A stretch of DNA of 64,000 nucleotides. Origin: Hetaerina americana. Its lineage: Eukaryota > Arthropoda > Insecta > Odonata > Calopterygidae. Shown here piece after piece: positions 1 to 14,300 of this stretch (position 1 is the stretch's first letter; every line of letters starts with the position of its first letter). The stretch covers positions 45,230,475 to 45,294,474 of the forward strand of contig JAKTNV010000003.1 in assembly GCA_022747635.1 (NCBI GenBank), given 5' to 3'. The notes beneath the pieces are model-generated. The model ran no database searches, was not told where the DNA came from, and was given only the letters and a program-made list of their open reading frames with translations. The translations under genes were made by a program, and so were the position numbers.

Positions 1-669
1 AGAAAAAAAAGCATACAAGTAGTGATGCCATCTATGGGCAAGGGCAGAAACTTTTCCGACCACCCTTTTAAATTAATCAGAGAATCATAACCATAAAAAA
101 AACATATTTCCGGCAATAAATGATCATGAAGACTTTCTGTATTTAATCTTTATTTATATACTATCAAGAGATTTTGTTAAGTACCTAGTTATCATGCACA
201 GAAGAGAATTCCAAATTATGAAAAATGTGAAACAAAATTTTGGTGATACAGCAGCACCAAAAAAAATCTTGATAAGCCATAAAATAATGGATAAGCTCTT
301 TTTAAGCATAAGAAAACTATTTATTACACATATAATGTGTTACCTTAATATGTTAACTTGAAAAATTTCTTTTCTTAATTTTAAAATGATGTAAAAAAAA
401 CTAATATGAAGGAATATACACTTATTCAGGACATATTCAATCCAGTATTAATGAACATGGTTATTATGAAAAAATGTATAAGAAAGAAAAATGTTGCAGT
501 GCATAAAATACACACCATCCCACTTTCTCAGACAGACAGTCTTACAGCAACTTTTTTTTCAAACACAGTTTTCACAACCCTGTTATGAAAGCACCAATGA
601 TAAGGGAATTATTGAGATGAAAATCCATCAAAAATGCATTAAAATTCCTGCCATTTTTTTGAACCCTTA
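1..669. other. AT-rich intron sequence left of exon 10
   Basis: I see no coding similarity, repeat or RNA gene. The stretch is AT-rich with A runs and fits the intron leading toward the helicase C-lobe exons expected outside the window. Confidence 0.5.
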
Positions 670-723
670 AAATTATTCAACTTCCCAATCTAGTAGCTGC
701 ACAGAATTAAACGATATACGTAC
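670..723 (-). other. Possible retained-intron tail with stop codon after exon 10
   Basis: Beyond the proposed donor at 723/722 the exon 10 frame stays open for 17 codons (VRISFNSVQLLDWEVE) to a TAA at 670-672. Read-through would give a short isoform ending in the low-complexity region, without the second helicase lobe. I prefer splicing at GTACGT because all known family members need lobe 2. Confidence 0.35.
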
Positions 724-2379
724 ATGAGAGGATGAAAGATCCCCTCCTGGAGCAGCCCTGGGTGAAGCAACCGTCGATGATGGCTCACAAGGGGTGGGGG
801 GCGCTGTGCCTGGAGTTGGTGGAGGTCCTGGTGTGGGAACTGCTGAGTCTGCAGCTGCTGGTGTCGGAACACTGGAAGTTGGTTCACAACCTCCCATTGG
901 TGATGAGGAGTTGTCACATGATGACTGTGCAGGTCCATGCTGCTCACCATCCCCTGAGTCGCACGTCGTTGTCGATGGTGCTGCTGGGTCCACGGAAGGA
1001 GGGCCCATGCTGCCAGGATTGTTATCCCCAGGTCCTTGCCCTGGTGGACCCATTCTCCTCGCATTACTCCCATAAGGATCCATTGTCTCAGATGAAGCTT
1101 CGGGAGGCCTCCCATATGGATCACTTTGCATCGCACCACCACCAACATACCCCTGTTGCTGCTGTTGTCCCCCTCCTTGGGTCCCCGTGGAGCCCAAGCC
1201 CCCTCCATAGCCCCCACTGTTCCCACTCGCCGTAACATCCATGCCACCGCTTTGATCATAACCAGACATTGTCCCTGCTGCACTGTCACCATACATCCTC
1301 TCCCCACTACCACTTGCATTTCCAGGCATGCCAACATAGCCAGAATCATTTGACATTTGTGACGCAGGAGGCATTTCACTTATGTCCGTACAATAAGACT
1401 GATTGCTGTGATTGGAATAGTATGATGGTGGCCCGCCACTCGGAGTGGGGCAATATGGCGAAGCTCCTGGGTCCCCATAGCCTCCAGGTGTTGCATATCC
1501 CGAGGAAGTACCACTTCCTGCCCCTGTACTACTACCACCACCTCCACTCCCACCGTTTGAGTTCTGCTGCTGCCAGTAAGGACTTTGACCACTATTATTT
1601 GAACAGTAGGAGTTGGGGGTGCTGCTTGGAGCACCACCATTTGAATAATATGATGAAGTTCCATCCCCATAAGGAGACGGGTCACTAGAATTTGGATAAT
1701 AGCCTCCTTGATTGGATGCAGAAGGATCTGGACACTGATAAGGAGACTGGCTAAAACCACCAGAGGAAGAATTTGGTCCAGGAGCTGGAGTACTCCCATA
1801 ACCACTTTGGGTTCCATAGGGGCTGTGAGAATATGTTGACTGGCTCCCATTTCCATATGAACTTGTACCTTGACTCCCATTTTGACAATATGGATCAGAA
1901 CTATAGCAGGAATTCATATCACCATAATGATTATATGGATTTTGGGAGTACATGGGAGGAGGTGGGGGAGGCTGGTGGTGAGAATGATGGTTGTGATGGG
2001 ATTGGAGATGTTGATGGTGATGGGGGCCATTCATTGTCCCACTCATGTGATGTGGGGGAGGAGGGTGTTGGTGGTGGGATGGGGGTGCCAAGTTATCGTG
2101 GTGGTGAGGATGGTGGTGAGAGTATGGATGAAGGTGATGATTCCCAGGTGCACTATGGGCTGGATAATGAGGGTCGATTGGAGTGGTTGGGTATACTGAT
2201 GCAGCTGGCTTCCCAGGGCCATGATGCGGGTCCTTCTTGCCCCTACCTCTCCCCTTAGGGGCTGTAGCTGCTGATGCAGCAGCTGCTGACCCCTCTGGAG
2301 CATCTTCAAGATCCAAGTCACAGTCCTCACCACTCTTCTTTTTCAAAAAATAATATAGCACATCGGGATGGTTCCAAAT
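724..2379 (-). CDS. RAD54L2 (ARIP4): RAD54L2 coding exon 10, lobe 1 end plus long low-complexity insert, residues 920-1471
   Basis: The acceptor ATTTTCACAG|ATTTGG gives [20 protein letters not shown], the conserved end of lobe 1. About 540 residues of low complexity follow: Ala-rich, then His/Pro-rich (HHHPHHH and a PPPPPP run), then Ser/Tyr/Gly/Gln-rich with many SPY and YG units (for example [31 protein letters not shown]), then Pro/Thr-rich. The vertebrate protein has only a short linker here. The best donor is TCTCAT|GTACGT (exon end 724, phase 0). If it is unused, the frame stops at TAA 670-672, giving a protein without lobe 2. The plus-strand ORFs here are shadows. Confidence 0.85.
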
Positions 2380-5300
2380 CTGTGAAAATTAAATTTCAAT
2401 TTAGGTATCATTTGAAAATATTCTGGTGAAATAAATTATGTTTAACTGCAAAATGGGTGTTAGAAGAATAATAAGACCTAAAGCAGATAACATTTTTCTG
2501 AACTACCAATATTAACATTTTAAAGCGATCCAAACAGAAGGAAAATGCAAAAAGATGAAAAATGCTTCAAATGTACAGTTGAATTGCAGTGATATAAAAA
2601 ATAAAACAAATGTTGGTGAATGAATTTTGTATTCACTGTTGTGCACACAAAAGAAAAATCTATACAAGGTTAATCTAAGATCTTTCAGAAGGATAAAATT
2701 TTAGTAGAAAAAATGTATCTTTCAAGAGAATTCAATGCATCAAGAATCATTTTTCCTCACCTTACAGCAAACAGCAAATGCTTTGAGAGGATTTGGCACA
2801 GCTTTTGTGCGAACAACTTCATTCATGAAAGTGTCATAGAGCTGTCGTTGAAACTTAGTCATTCGCAGCAGAAGGACATACTCCTCTTTCTGTGGAAGTG
2901 AAACTTGCAAAACAGAGTGGCTCCGCCTTTAATAAAAAGTTACAAAATCCATAAAATTTTGAAAAAATAAGAAAAGGTGATAAAATTTTCACGTCCATCT
3001 CCATGAATGAAATACTAAACTAGACAAACAACCTTCAAAAAAAAGGAACAATGACTATTTGGTAAATCCAATTAAAATTCATTAATAAAAATTATGGTGA
3101 CCATTAACAAGCAAGATTTTTCCACAAGTAGCTAACAAAAAATTTCAGAAATAGTATGACAGTAAACAGCTTTAGGGGCATGCCTATGGCAATGTTAATA
3201 TATTTTCTCAAAAAAAATAACATGATGATAAGTAAGTTTATGATAGATAAAAATTAAATAAGATTTCTCACCTTTGTACAAATCCTTCTAAAAGAGAATG
3301 GAGTACATGCGCTCTGTACCTCATAAGCCGTATATCCTGAGGTGTACTGTCTATGCACTGGCCATTTTGAATGGGCCGCTCAAACATATTACAGAATTCG
3401 GTCTTGGTCCCAAGATAATTGGGTCGAACAAAGTCCACCATACACCAGTATTCTAGCAAGTTGTTTTGCAGAGGATAGCCAGTTAAAACTACACGTCGCT
3501 TACTACGAATGTTTTTGAGAGCTTGTGAGATAGATGCATGACTGTTTTTAATACGATGACCTTCATCACATATCACTAAATCTGGACCAGGGCGCACCAA
3601 TGCAGCGTGCATAGCTAAAGAACACAAATTAAGTTAACATTAAATGAAAGAAACAAGGTATCATAAAAAAGTACCATTGTACATAGATTATTATTAATGG
3701 CAAAGATATTGTTATTATTAACATTAATTCATCCAAAGTATTACATTTTACTTCGCATAATTACTTCACATCTTTTAGAAAATACAAAAACTATTTCATC
3801 AGTAACAGTTTACCATCAAGGAGAGCTTTGTTGCGATCATCCTCTTCTATATCAATGACTTCTGATGGGCGCTTCCGTTTTTTCTTTTTGGGGTGAGATC
3901 TCCGAAGACTCAGCTGCCTATACAGTTCATAGCCAATGAGCAGAACTCCACCATCCTTATTCCAGTCCTTAATAACCTGCAGGGACAAAATTTATTCATA
4001 TGTACTCGATAAATAAAGCACAATCGCTTTTAGGTAGGAAGTAAAAACAATTAGTCCGTGATGACAAAGTATACACAAATAAGGAGTTCCAAAATATCTT
4101 TGTTCTCTTTTACCACTCCAAATTATACACTAAAACATTTTACACAGTTTTAATTGCCTACCATGATCCATGCTTATAAGCAGCTAATGCCATGGATATT
4201 CAAAAATGCCACATGGTTGAGATATCTGTACCACAATTAACACCCTAGCTTAAAATCAGCAGGAAAGATTTATTGAGTGTTAATGTTTGAGTTATCATTT
4301 GCATTGTATGTCAGTGCTAGCATAACAAGTTTCCTCTGTAGAAATAGATAATCCTTTAAGGGTAACGACATAAAGCATCAGTGCTCTGGAAAGAGATCTG
4401 TCCTCTCTGTTGTTTTTCCTGTGTAGTTAGCTGTAAAGACTGAAAACATTGCGATTCGATCACTGATTAAATACTTTGTAAAGCAAGGTGTGAAAGCTAA
4501 GAAAATTCATGTCAACTCTCAGAACACTCTGGGGGACTCTGCTCCTTCATATTCAACTGTTGCCAAGGGGAAAAACGATTTCAAGTTTGGTCGGGACAGC
4601 TTAGATGATGATCCGCAAAGTAGTTGGCTCTTATGTGCTACTACCCCACAAATTATAGCAAAAGTGCATGAAATGGTCATGGAGGGTCGCCGACTGAAAT
4701 CGCAAGAAATCGCTGAAGCTGTACAGATGTCATTTGCATGGGTATATCACATTTTAACAGTGGAATTGGATATGAGAAAATTATCAGCTAGATGAGTATC
4801 ACGTATTTTGACGAAGGATCAAAAATGCATCAGAATAGAAATTTCCAAACCATGTTTAACCCATGAGCAACCACCAAAGATTTTCTGCACCGGTTGGCGA
4901 CCCAGATGAAACCCAGAGAAAGATCAGTAGTTAAAGCTATGGAAACATGTTACTTCACCACCATCACAGAAGGCAAATGCAATGCGGTCGGTGGGGAAGG
5001 TGATGGCTTCAGTTTTATGAGATGCAAAAAGGATTCTGCTCATAGATTATCTTCCTGCAGGTCAAGCAATTATGGAACAATACTACGCTAACCTCTGCGA
5101 CCAACTGCAGCAAAATATACACAAAAAGAAACCAGGTTTGGAAAGGCAGGAAGTCCTCTATCATCAAGACAATACACGCCCACACACAAGTGTCATTGGC
5201 ATGGCAAAAACACATGACCTAATATACGAATTGTTGCCACTCCCACCTCATAGGCCTGATTTGGCTCCATCAGATTGCCATCTCTTCCCCAGGCTAAAAT

Positions 5301-8300
5301 TTTTCTCTGTGGACAGAGATTCTCCTAACAAAGAACTAACAGCTGAAGTAGAAAGGTATTTTGCAGGCCTGAAGGATTCTAATTTTCGAGATGGGATCAA
5401 GACATTGGAACATCACTGGACCAAATGCATTAGTGTACAAGGACACTACATTGAAAAATAAAAAAGTTTCACTGAGGAAGGTCATTTATTTCTATTCCAT
5501 TAGGAAAAGTTTTCTAATAACCTTGTATTTCCAATCTTTAGGGCTTAAATTTGCAGAAAACGTTATTTCCACTGTAATTTGATATTTTACAAAAAAATTT
5601 TATAATTTTTACTGCATTAACTTAGTACTTTTCCAAACAGATTTAATTACACAAACAAAAAATTTCCATCTTCTTTCCCTTGAGAAAGATGGTTGTGCCA
5701 CTGAAAATTTTGAATGTGTGTTTCATTTGTGTGGTTCTCTGTGTTTGTGTTATTTTTTGACCTTGTAACACAACGCAATGGAGAGTTCGCTTGAACAGCA
5801 ATACGCACCCCACCACACTTCCTTTACCGTTACCAAATTCCTTGGCATGCTTACCTTTGAACGGGCTCCCAGGGATTTATGGGAATCATTGAGTACATGT
5901 AATGGAAAGTTCCTTGGGCGAACTTCCCCATGAGATGCTAGTGGAGTCGCATATGGATCACTAGGAAGCCATATGTTGAACTCTGCCACCCAGTTCTGAA
6001 GTGTGTTGATTGGCATAATACAAAGAACTGTCCTTGCATTTGTGTGCCGAAGGAATACATCACAAAATGAAACCACCTAAAAAAAACAAAACAACAATTT
6101 TTATTTAGAATGGTTACAGCATAAGTAGAGAATTTAAGGCATTTTTTAGAACAAGAAAATGTGATATTACCTGCAATGTTTTTCCTAAACCCATTGAATG
6201 GGCCAATATGCAACCAAAACCTGTAGATGTACTGAACCTATCTAAAGACTCAACAACATTGTCAAACAAAAATCTAACACCACCAATCTGCAAGAAAGAA
6301 AAACATGAGTTTAAATCATTATCCAAATAATTAAATGTTAATTTGTCTCATTTGAGATTTTAATAACATGAGTGAAATAAACTATGAATGTGTGGCGATT
6401 GGAAATTGAAAAAGTTCATAAAACTTTAAAAGCTTGCTCCATAAATATAATTAGACATGCAAATACCAATTATAAATTACTGCACAATTAATACCTGAAA
6501 CATTCACTTTCAAACATGTGGTTTCAATATTTACCAATGCATAATAGATGAAAAATATTACACACTACTGGCATGACATTTAAATTAGATAGAAATTATC
6601 AACAAAAAACTTCTACATACAGTGTGTTTTCACATCATTAATTCAAAGAAGAATAACTTCAAGCAGGCACGACCTGGGCTTGTTCTTTAACTTCTATAAG
6701 ATAGTCATTATGGAATCTGTTTTCAGTTTCCCAGCATCACTTACACAGAGGATAATATATATTTTTAATAACAATGGTGGACTCTGTTTATGCACATTTA
6801 ATGTCATATGCCAAAAATAATTTATAGTTGTTCATTTATATTATTAATTATTTATCACTGAAATTTCTTTTTTAAGGTGTACAAATAAATGAGGCCTGAT
6901 TTATCATCCACTTGAGTTGCAGATGCGTTATTAAGAAGTGCCCTAAAACTACCAATGCATATTTTATAATCTTCCTAAAGGTGGCCTCTCTAATGCATCA
7001 CATTTAAAGGCCTAGAGGTTTTACAATGTGAGGAAACAAGAGTATTCAGGAAGTGTGATGCAAAACATACAGAATGTTTCATGATAAACAAGAAAGACTC
7101 CAAAACATAAATTACCTTATCAATTGGGAACAATGCCGATATAAAAAGTTCACTACTAAGGTAATACTGAAAGAAAGTTTAGAGGTTTGAATTGACAGGT
7201 TTGAGGAATCAGGAAATGCGAGAAGTATTGTTTCAATAGGTAACTGCATTACCGCATAGATGTATCAATACATACATGAGTCAGAGATTTATCACTGTAG
7301 AACATGGATTGTATGCATACAATGGATGAACTATGGTTCAATGTGAAATAATTCTGTCCTATGAACTAATTTATTATGGTTGAAAAATTTTTTGAGCATG
7401 AGAATTAGATTTTATAACACTGATACTTAATGATCCCTGCCAAATACGTTGCATTTATATTCTATAAAAAATCAGTTTCCAATCTTCAGTAAAGCAAACT
7501 ACAGATTAGAGAAAAGTTTTCTTTAACGATGTGGGAATATTTGTGATAGTTATTGTACTTGATTACTGACTTGATGTTAATTTGGGTGATGTATCTAAAA
7601 ACCTCCAACTAAGTACATGCCAAGTAAACTTCTGGATACTAGAAGACAATTAAAAAAACCACAGTTGTCACATGGAAGGGAACTGGCCTACATCCATTGA
7701 ATGTATGAATTTAATAAACCATAGAGCTTGTCACATGCATGCATATAACTGCTATAACAATAAAGTTTTAATGACTTTCATTACTCATTGCCTTTATTCC
7801 TTTCACTGAAAATTTTCATTAATTCATTTCAGGATTTGTGACTTTAATCTAGACTACATTGAGAATCAAATGAAAGAACAATGACAATCAAAATTTCAAT
7901 ACCTGATGAGGTTTGATGACTCTCCCAATCTGCGGGGCTAGGAACACATCTGGCTCATTTGGGGGATGTCCCACATTCACAAGCACCCGCCCTTGATCGT
8001 CAGGGATGTTATACAGGTCATTAGTGTGCATTCCAGAGTTTGATGGATCCTCCTCCACCTCTGACTCCTCTCCTGCTGATGGCTCCGACAGAAGAATGCA
8101 GTCATCATCCTCACTGCTGCTACTGCTGATCGTCACTACGTCTTCAAGAAGGGTGCCACAAAGGGGCGCATATGCACAGTGAGGCAGGATGTAATTTACC
8201 CAGGGCAGGTTTTTTTTTAAGGGGGCAAGGACAAGAGACAAAAAAGAGAAGAAAAAAAAACAAAGGCATTCGTGAAGCAAATAAAATTGCAAATAAAATA

Positions 8301-11300
8301 ATAAAAAATAAAATACCAAAATTTTGAAATAATCGCTCAGCAAATATTTACTGGAAACATAAAATGATATTTTAAGAACATTGTCCCACTTTGGCAAACA
8401 GGCCATCAAGTCTTGAAAATAATTGAAATGCTAAATATGTCTACTGAAAGTAAATAGAATACCAAATGAAAATACACAATTGTAAACTGAAATAAACCAC
8501 TTAACATTCCAAATAAATATTTACAGCTTGCAACAAATTAAAAAAAGATTAAAACTTAAATGAACAACTTGGAGGGATCCAAAGTAGAAATATGGGAATA
8601 GAGAAGTGGATGTGTACAACAAAAATTATGGTGAGTTGGAATATTTAGGGCAAAGTAGCCTACTTCCAACAAGGCAAATGGCAAAACTTATGGTTATTCT
8701 TAATTCTTTAAAATTTTAAATGAATTTGTGAGGTCAAAATCATCCATTAAGTGCTTCAAAGAATAACTTTTACCAAATTCATTCTTTCACTCATTAACTT
8801 AGTAGGGCAAGTTCAGAGATTTTGTTTCAGACTTTTTGAAGGGTATCCCCAAAATTGGTGCACTTAATACAGGGTATAATAATTATTACTTTGAAATGAT
8901 TTAGAAATTCAAGAAATATATCCTTAAGTAAGAGAGTTTTTCCAAAACAGGCCAAAAATGCTCATTTGAAGGTACTTTTATCTTTACCAATTGCAAATTT
9001 CCCTTTCCAACCAAACCTTTCCTAGCAAGCAATATCTCCCCAAAATATTTCACTCCCAATATCAATACATACAAAGAGTAATCCTCGTTGGGGCCAGTTA
9101 TGAATAAAGTAGCTTAGAACAAGCCTCACCCTTTTTATGCTTTGACTTGACAAGGGTTGCTCCAGCTGGCAATGATGCCCCTGAGGGAACCCCATGGACA
9201 GCCATATCCGAATCACTCTCTTCTCCATCTCTGTCCTCTTCTGATTCAGAAGCTCCTGTTGAAGCCCTTTCAGTCCTTTCTCGGGCTGCCTGGGCTGCAG
9301 CTGCCCTTGCCTTAGCAAAGGCCGCAGATGCAGAAAGCGGTGGGGTGGCTACAAGCGTCCTTGTCACTGATTGCCTCCCTTTAAGGTGTTGTACAACTTG
9401 TAAATTGATTTTTCAGAATAGATTGTTCAAAGTTGCCTCTCAAAAGTTATTATGTACACAGTGAGATAGAAGGATGATTCATATTCAGGGGCATATTTAT
9501 CATTCATTTATAAGGTTCAAGGACATCATATGCCTCAGGAAAGAGTTAAATCTAAACTCTGACTGAAGCGGAATGGCTACATGTCACCAGAATGTACTGT
9601 GCATATTATTTTGTAGTCCATATTACATCTTACACCAGCAAGAGTGTAAGGGTCTTCATTCAATTCCCATCTCTAAAGTCATTTATTAGAAGTCATAAGT
9701 CAAGTCAAAAGCAAAATTATTTCCTGGTAGAATTAATTTATCCAGTATGTGGAGATACTCTTTTGCAGTTTACTACGTAGGACTTGGTTTTTTGACACTA
9801 TGATTAGTACAGCTTATTGCTGGCCATGGTTTCATAGCTACCATTAAGATTTTTTCCATTTGTTACTAACCACACAGTGGCAACTTTGGATAAAATTTTC
9901 ATCAAAACAATTTCAACAATTTAAATCTATAGTTAAGTCACAAAAGATAAATGCTCAAGTGAAGCTGAACCATTTAGGTGACTTAAGGTTGAGATCCAAA
10001 ATCAAGTAGGGGGATTCAGGCAAAAAGCTCTTCATACTAAACCTTGCTAACAGCTGGTTTTAAAAGATAAAAATAAATATCTAAATCTCAAACCGATTGA
10101 CCACAAAACAGCTAACAAAAAAGCATTACCTTATATAAGAGAATGTAATATCCCTTAAATCATTTATTGGCATTCTACTGTTTAAGGTAGGTAGGTTTTG
10201 GGTGGACACACTGAACGTCACCACATCTCTTATCTTTGTCTAATAAGGCACACTCTAATACACAAAGCTACATCAAACTGTTCTTCAAATCTGCACACTT
10301 TCCACCTCCCTTCATTCCACCCAATTTTATATTATCCAGAAGAAAATTTTAGATTACGTCATTTCTAAATTTTGTTGTGTTTCATTAAAACACTTAGCTA
10401 CAAGATGCCAATGCAACAGACAATTTTTTAAGCTAACAACTTTTGTCATATTACAAGGCAAACTAACATCAAATTATCCTGAAAAATTGAGTTACTCAAA
10501 TTTCCAATGCTTGTAAAATCATTTTCAAACATATAAATTGGAGTGAAAACACAATTTTCTCCTAAACCCAGCATTTACATGAAAGTGGATCCAAGAAAAT
10601 TTTGTCAACAGAGATGACAAATTTCAGCACACAAAAGTATATCTTGCCCACGCATTACTTTCATTTTTGCATGGATGGTTCTAGAATTGAATAAATAGTC
10701 AGAGATGAAGACCAAGAAGTTCATTGAGTCCCTAATTATGGCGGCCCAATGCCGAAAAAATTACCTTAGGCTAAAATTTATGGCACTTCCTTTACTAAAT
10801 AAGTTAGTTTAAATTCAAATATAACTTACCGGCTATTGAAGGTCTTCCAGATCCAGAATTTTTTAGTGTAAGAAGTTCTATAACTTTTTTATTTCCAGTT
10901 TGACCAGATTTAGCTGCTTGTGCTAGTTTCACTAAAACAGTTGAAGGGATTCGAACCTAAAAAAATAATTTCCATGCATTATTCACAACTACTATTACAG
11001 TAACAGCTACAGATAATATAATAATTAGTTATAAATTAGGCAAGAAAATGAATAACTATGTCAATCCTGTTCATTGGTTTAGGCAAAAGTTTAATGAACA
11101 TGAGCACCATGAAAAACATATAGATGTCCATGCAGAATTTTTTTGTGATGCATGTAGATGTATAGTGAATTATAAGATGAAAGCTATAAATTAACTTATT
11201 GGCACACCAATAATGAAAGAATGAGTGAAGTTATATGGGTCTACAAGAGGTAATGGGAGATGCATGGAATGAAAATTTTAGAAGGCATAATGTGAATAAT

Positions 11301-14300
11301 TGTGCTTATAGTAAGAATGGGTAAACTCTCATACCATTCTTCTTAGAAAATTATTAACAAAAACGGAAAAGTTAATGCTAAAAAATAATTATGATTACTC
11401 CCTTCCCTTAAATCTTTCCTCAGCAAATGGATTAGCTTCGATTCAAATTAAAAACAAACCCTAAAATCATGCAAGGAATTGTAAATTTTGATAAATTAAT
11501 ACATAATAAATTATCCATTACAGATAATTTGAGATTTTATAATAGTGGTTATTAATTAATTCAACAATAAATAAAGCTAATTAAAAATATTCTGAAAATT
11601 CACTATATTCCAAGCAGTTTAAACAAATTGTAAAATCAAGTCACACAAATACACCTAGGACTATCAACTGAGGGAAAGGGATGATGTCATGCACACAATT
11701 CCACCTCACATCAGTAGATAAAATTTTTTGAGCTACTATGTGGAAATATTATCCATGTCTATAGATTGTTATCATTTAAAAATCAGACACAGCAATATAT
11801 TGCTTCTTCATACGACAAATGAGCTTGTGTTAGGCATCAAAAATACTGGCAAAACATTTTTTAAAGGTGAAAATACCATTCATTCCATCCCTTACGCATA
11901 AATAATTCAGGGATGCCCATGAGGGAGGGGGTTATGCACTCCCTGTAATGATAAATAATGCTGAAAATTAGCCATAAAATTTAACAATTACATTCATTAT
12001 GATCACAGGAATTAGATAATGAACTTATTGGAGTTTTTTAAAATAGTTACTGACATCAAATACAGAATATGATGAGATTGTAAGTTGGAATGAGGATATT
12101 GATGAGTTGATAAGGATGACAAAAGACATAGATAATATGATTATAATGGGAGATTTTGATAATGTTGTTGGATCTCGTCATGATATTAAAAACACAAATA
12201 AATTTGGTCTAGAACATCAATGATAGAGGAGTGAACTTGATTTATGCAAACAACGCAACATGGTCATCATAAATACATTGTTTAAAGTACTGTCAAGAAG
12301 ATGGTACACTTGGGAAGCAACAGGAAAAATTAAAAGGTATCAGATTGATTACATCATCATTATGTATTGGTTAATGAATCAAATAAAATCCAGCCACAGT
12401 TACCCAGGTCCAGATGTTAATAGTGATTATAAATTAGCTATGGCAAAGTGCAACCTTAAGCTCAGGAAAATTCGAAGAGAAATTAAGAATAAATGGCGAC
12501 TGGGAAAATTGAAGTAGGAAGAAATAAGGAGGGAGTTCGAAGAGAAGTCAAATGTAATAGCTGACAAATGGGAAAAAGAGTAAATTGGAATAAAATTAAA
12601 CAGGGTATAGTAGAAGTGGCAGATAAAGTCCAAGGTAGGAAGAAACTTAAAGCTCAGAAACCTTTGATGACAGAAGAAATTTGAAACCTAGTTGAGAGGA
12701 GAAATTAGCAAAGAGCAAAGATGGATATGGAAGAATTCAAGAGGGTAAAGACTAAAATAACAGACAAATATATAGAAGAAAAGGAGAGGTGGAAAAAACT
12801 ATGGGTGTAGGATATATGTAGAAAAATATATCCAAGCAGGAAAACAAGATCTGGTCTATCGGCAAATCAAAGCTCTACATCATCTACCAATATAAGGTCA
12901 ACAGAGATTAATAACAATGAGGGAAGGTTGTTATTAAGTAGATAATGAACAAGTGAGTGAACAATGGAATGAATACATGGAGGAGCTATACCATGGCGAA
13001 GGTAAAAGCTAGAAGTGGAAATAATATTCGTCCCCCTATCACACAGAGGGAATTTGTGCATGCCCTTCAAAAGTTCAATGCTGGAAAATCAATGGGTGTG
13101 GATAATGTACTGGCTAAGATATTAAAAAAACCTTGGAAATAAAATGAAAGAAAGACTCTATAATAGTGCATGAATGTCATGAAAATGGAGAGGTACCTTA
13201 AAACTTTGTTACAACTATTATGATACCAAAAACAGGGAAGACAACTGAATGCATGAATTAGAGAACAATTGCTACTCTGTCACATGCTTCCAAGGTTCTT
13301 TTACAAACAGTAGGGAGCAGAATCAAAAAGAAAATGGAGGAAAATGTTGGAGAAGATCAATTTGGCTTCCATGAAGGTAAAGGAACGACAGAAGCTGTCC
13401 TGGCACTGTGCCTGATCCTAGATATTAGGCTATAATTGAACAGGAAAGTTTTCTTTACCTTCATTGATTTGGAAAAATCTTTTGATACTGTAGATTTGAA
13501 TCTTATATTGGAAACCATGAGGAGAAAAGGATTCAACTACAAAGACAGCAAGCTTATATTTCAGCTCTACCAGACCCAAAGATTAGAAAAGGAGTAAGAC
13601 AAGGACATCCACTTTTGCCATATCTATTTAACTTATTGAAGAGGCTATAGAGATAAAGGATAAGACAAATGGCATAGAAATAAATGGATGATACAATGAA
13701 TTAGATTTGCAGATGATATTGTGACCCTGGCAGAATCGGCCAAAGATATGAATAGAATGCTCAAATCTCTCTCCACAGCTTTGAAAAAATGGAAACTGAA
13801 AATAAAAGTGAAGAAAACCAAAGCTATGATAGTTTCTAGGAATAGGGCAGAATTCCCTGTAAATTTAATGATGTGGGAATCAAGGACGAGCCAAGTAGAA
13901 GAGTTCTGCTACCTAGGGAGTGTAATTACAAGGGTCAACAGATGCACCTCTGCGGTGAAAAGAAGGATAGCTTTGGCAAAGAAGGCATATAACAACAAAA
14001 AGAATCTTTTAGGAAACAAACACACAAAATTGGAACGTAGAAAATCCTTTGTAAAAACGTTTATTTGGAGTACACCATTATTTTGATGCGAAACTTGGAC
14101 ATTAGGAAAGAGGGAGAAGGCTCGGTTGGAAGCAATGGAAAAGCAGACTCGGAGAAGGATAACAAGAACCAGATGGTCAGGCAAAAAAAGCAACAGATAA
14201 GTATTGAGAGAAATTATAGAGGAAAGGAATGTAATAAAAGTGATGGAGAAAAGGAAAAATTAAATTTGTTGGGCATGTTCTGAGGCATAACAACTTCCTT

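Noticed and set aside
690..2333. Overlapping long frames on both strands in exon 10
   Set aside because: Repetitive low-complexity codons leave the other frames free of stops; only the frame joined by the acceptor at 2,379 carries the conserved IWNHPDVLY.
3272..3614. Assignment to ATRX rather than RAD54L2
   Set aside because: Both have DEGH, but the surrounding residues ([36 protein letters not shown]) follow the ARIP4 pattern.
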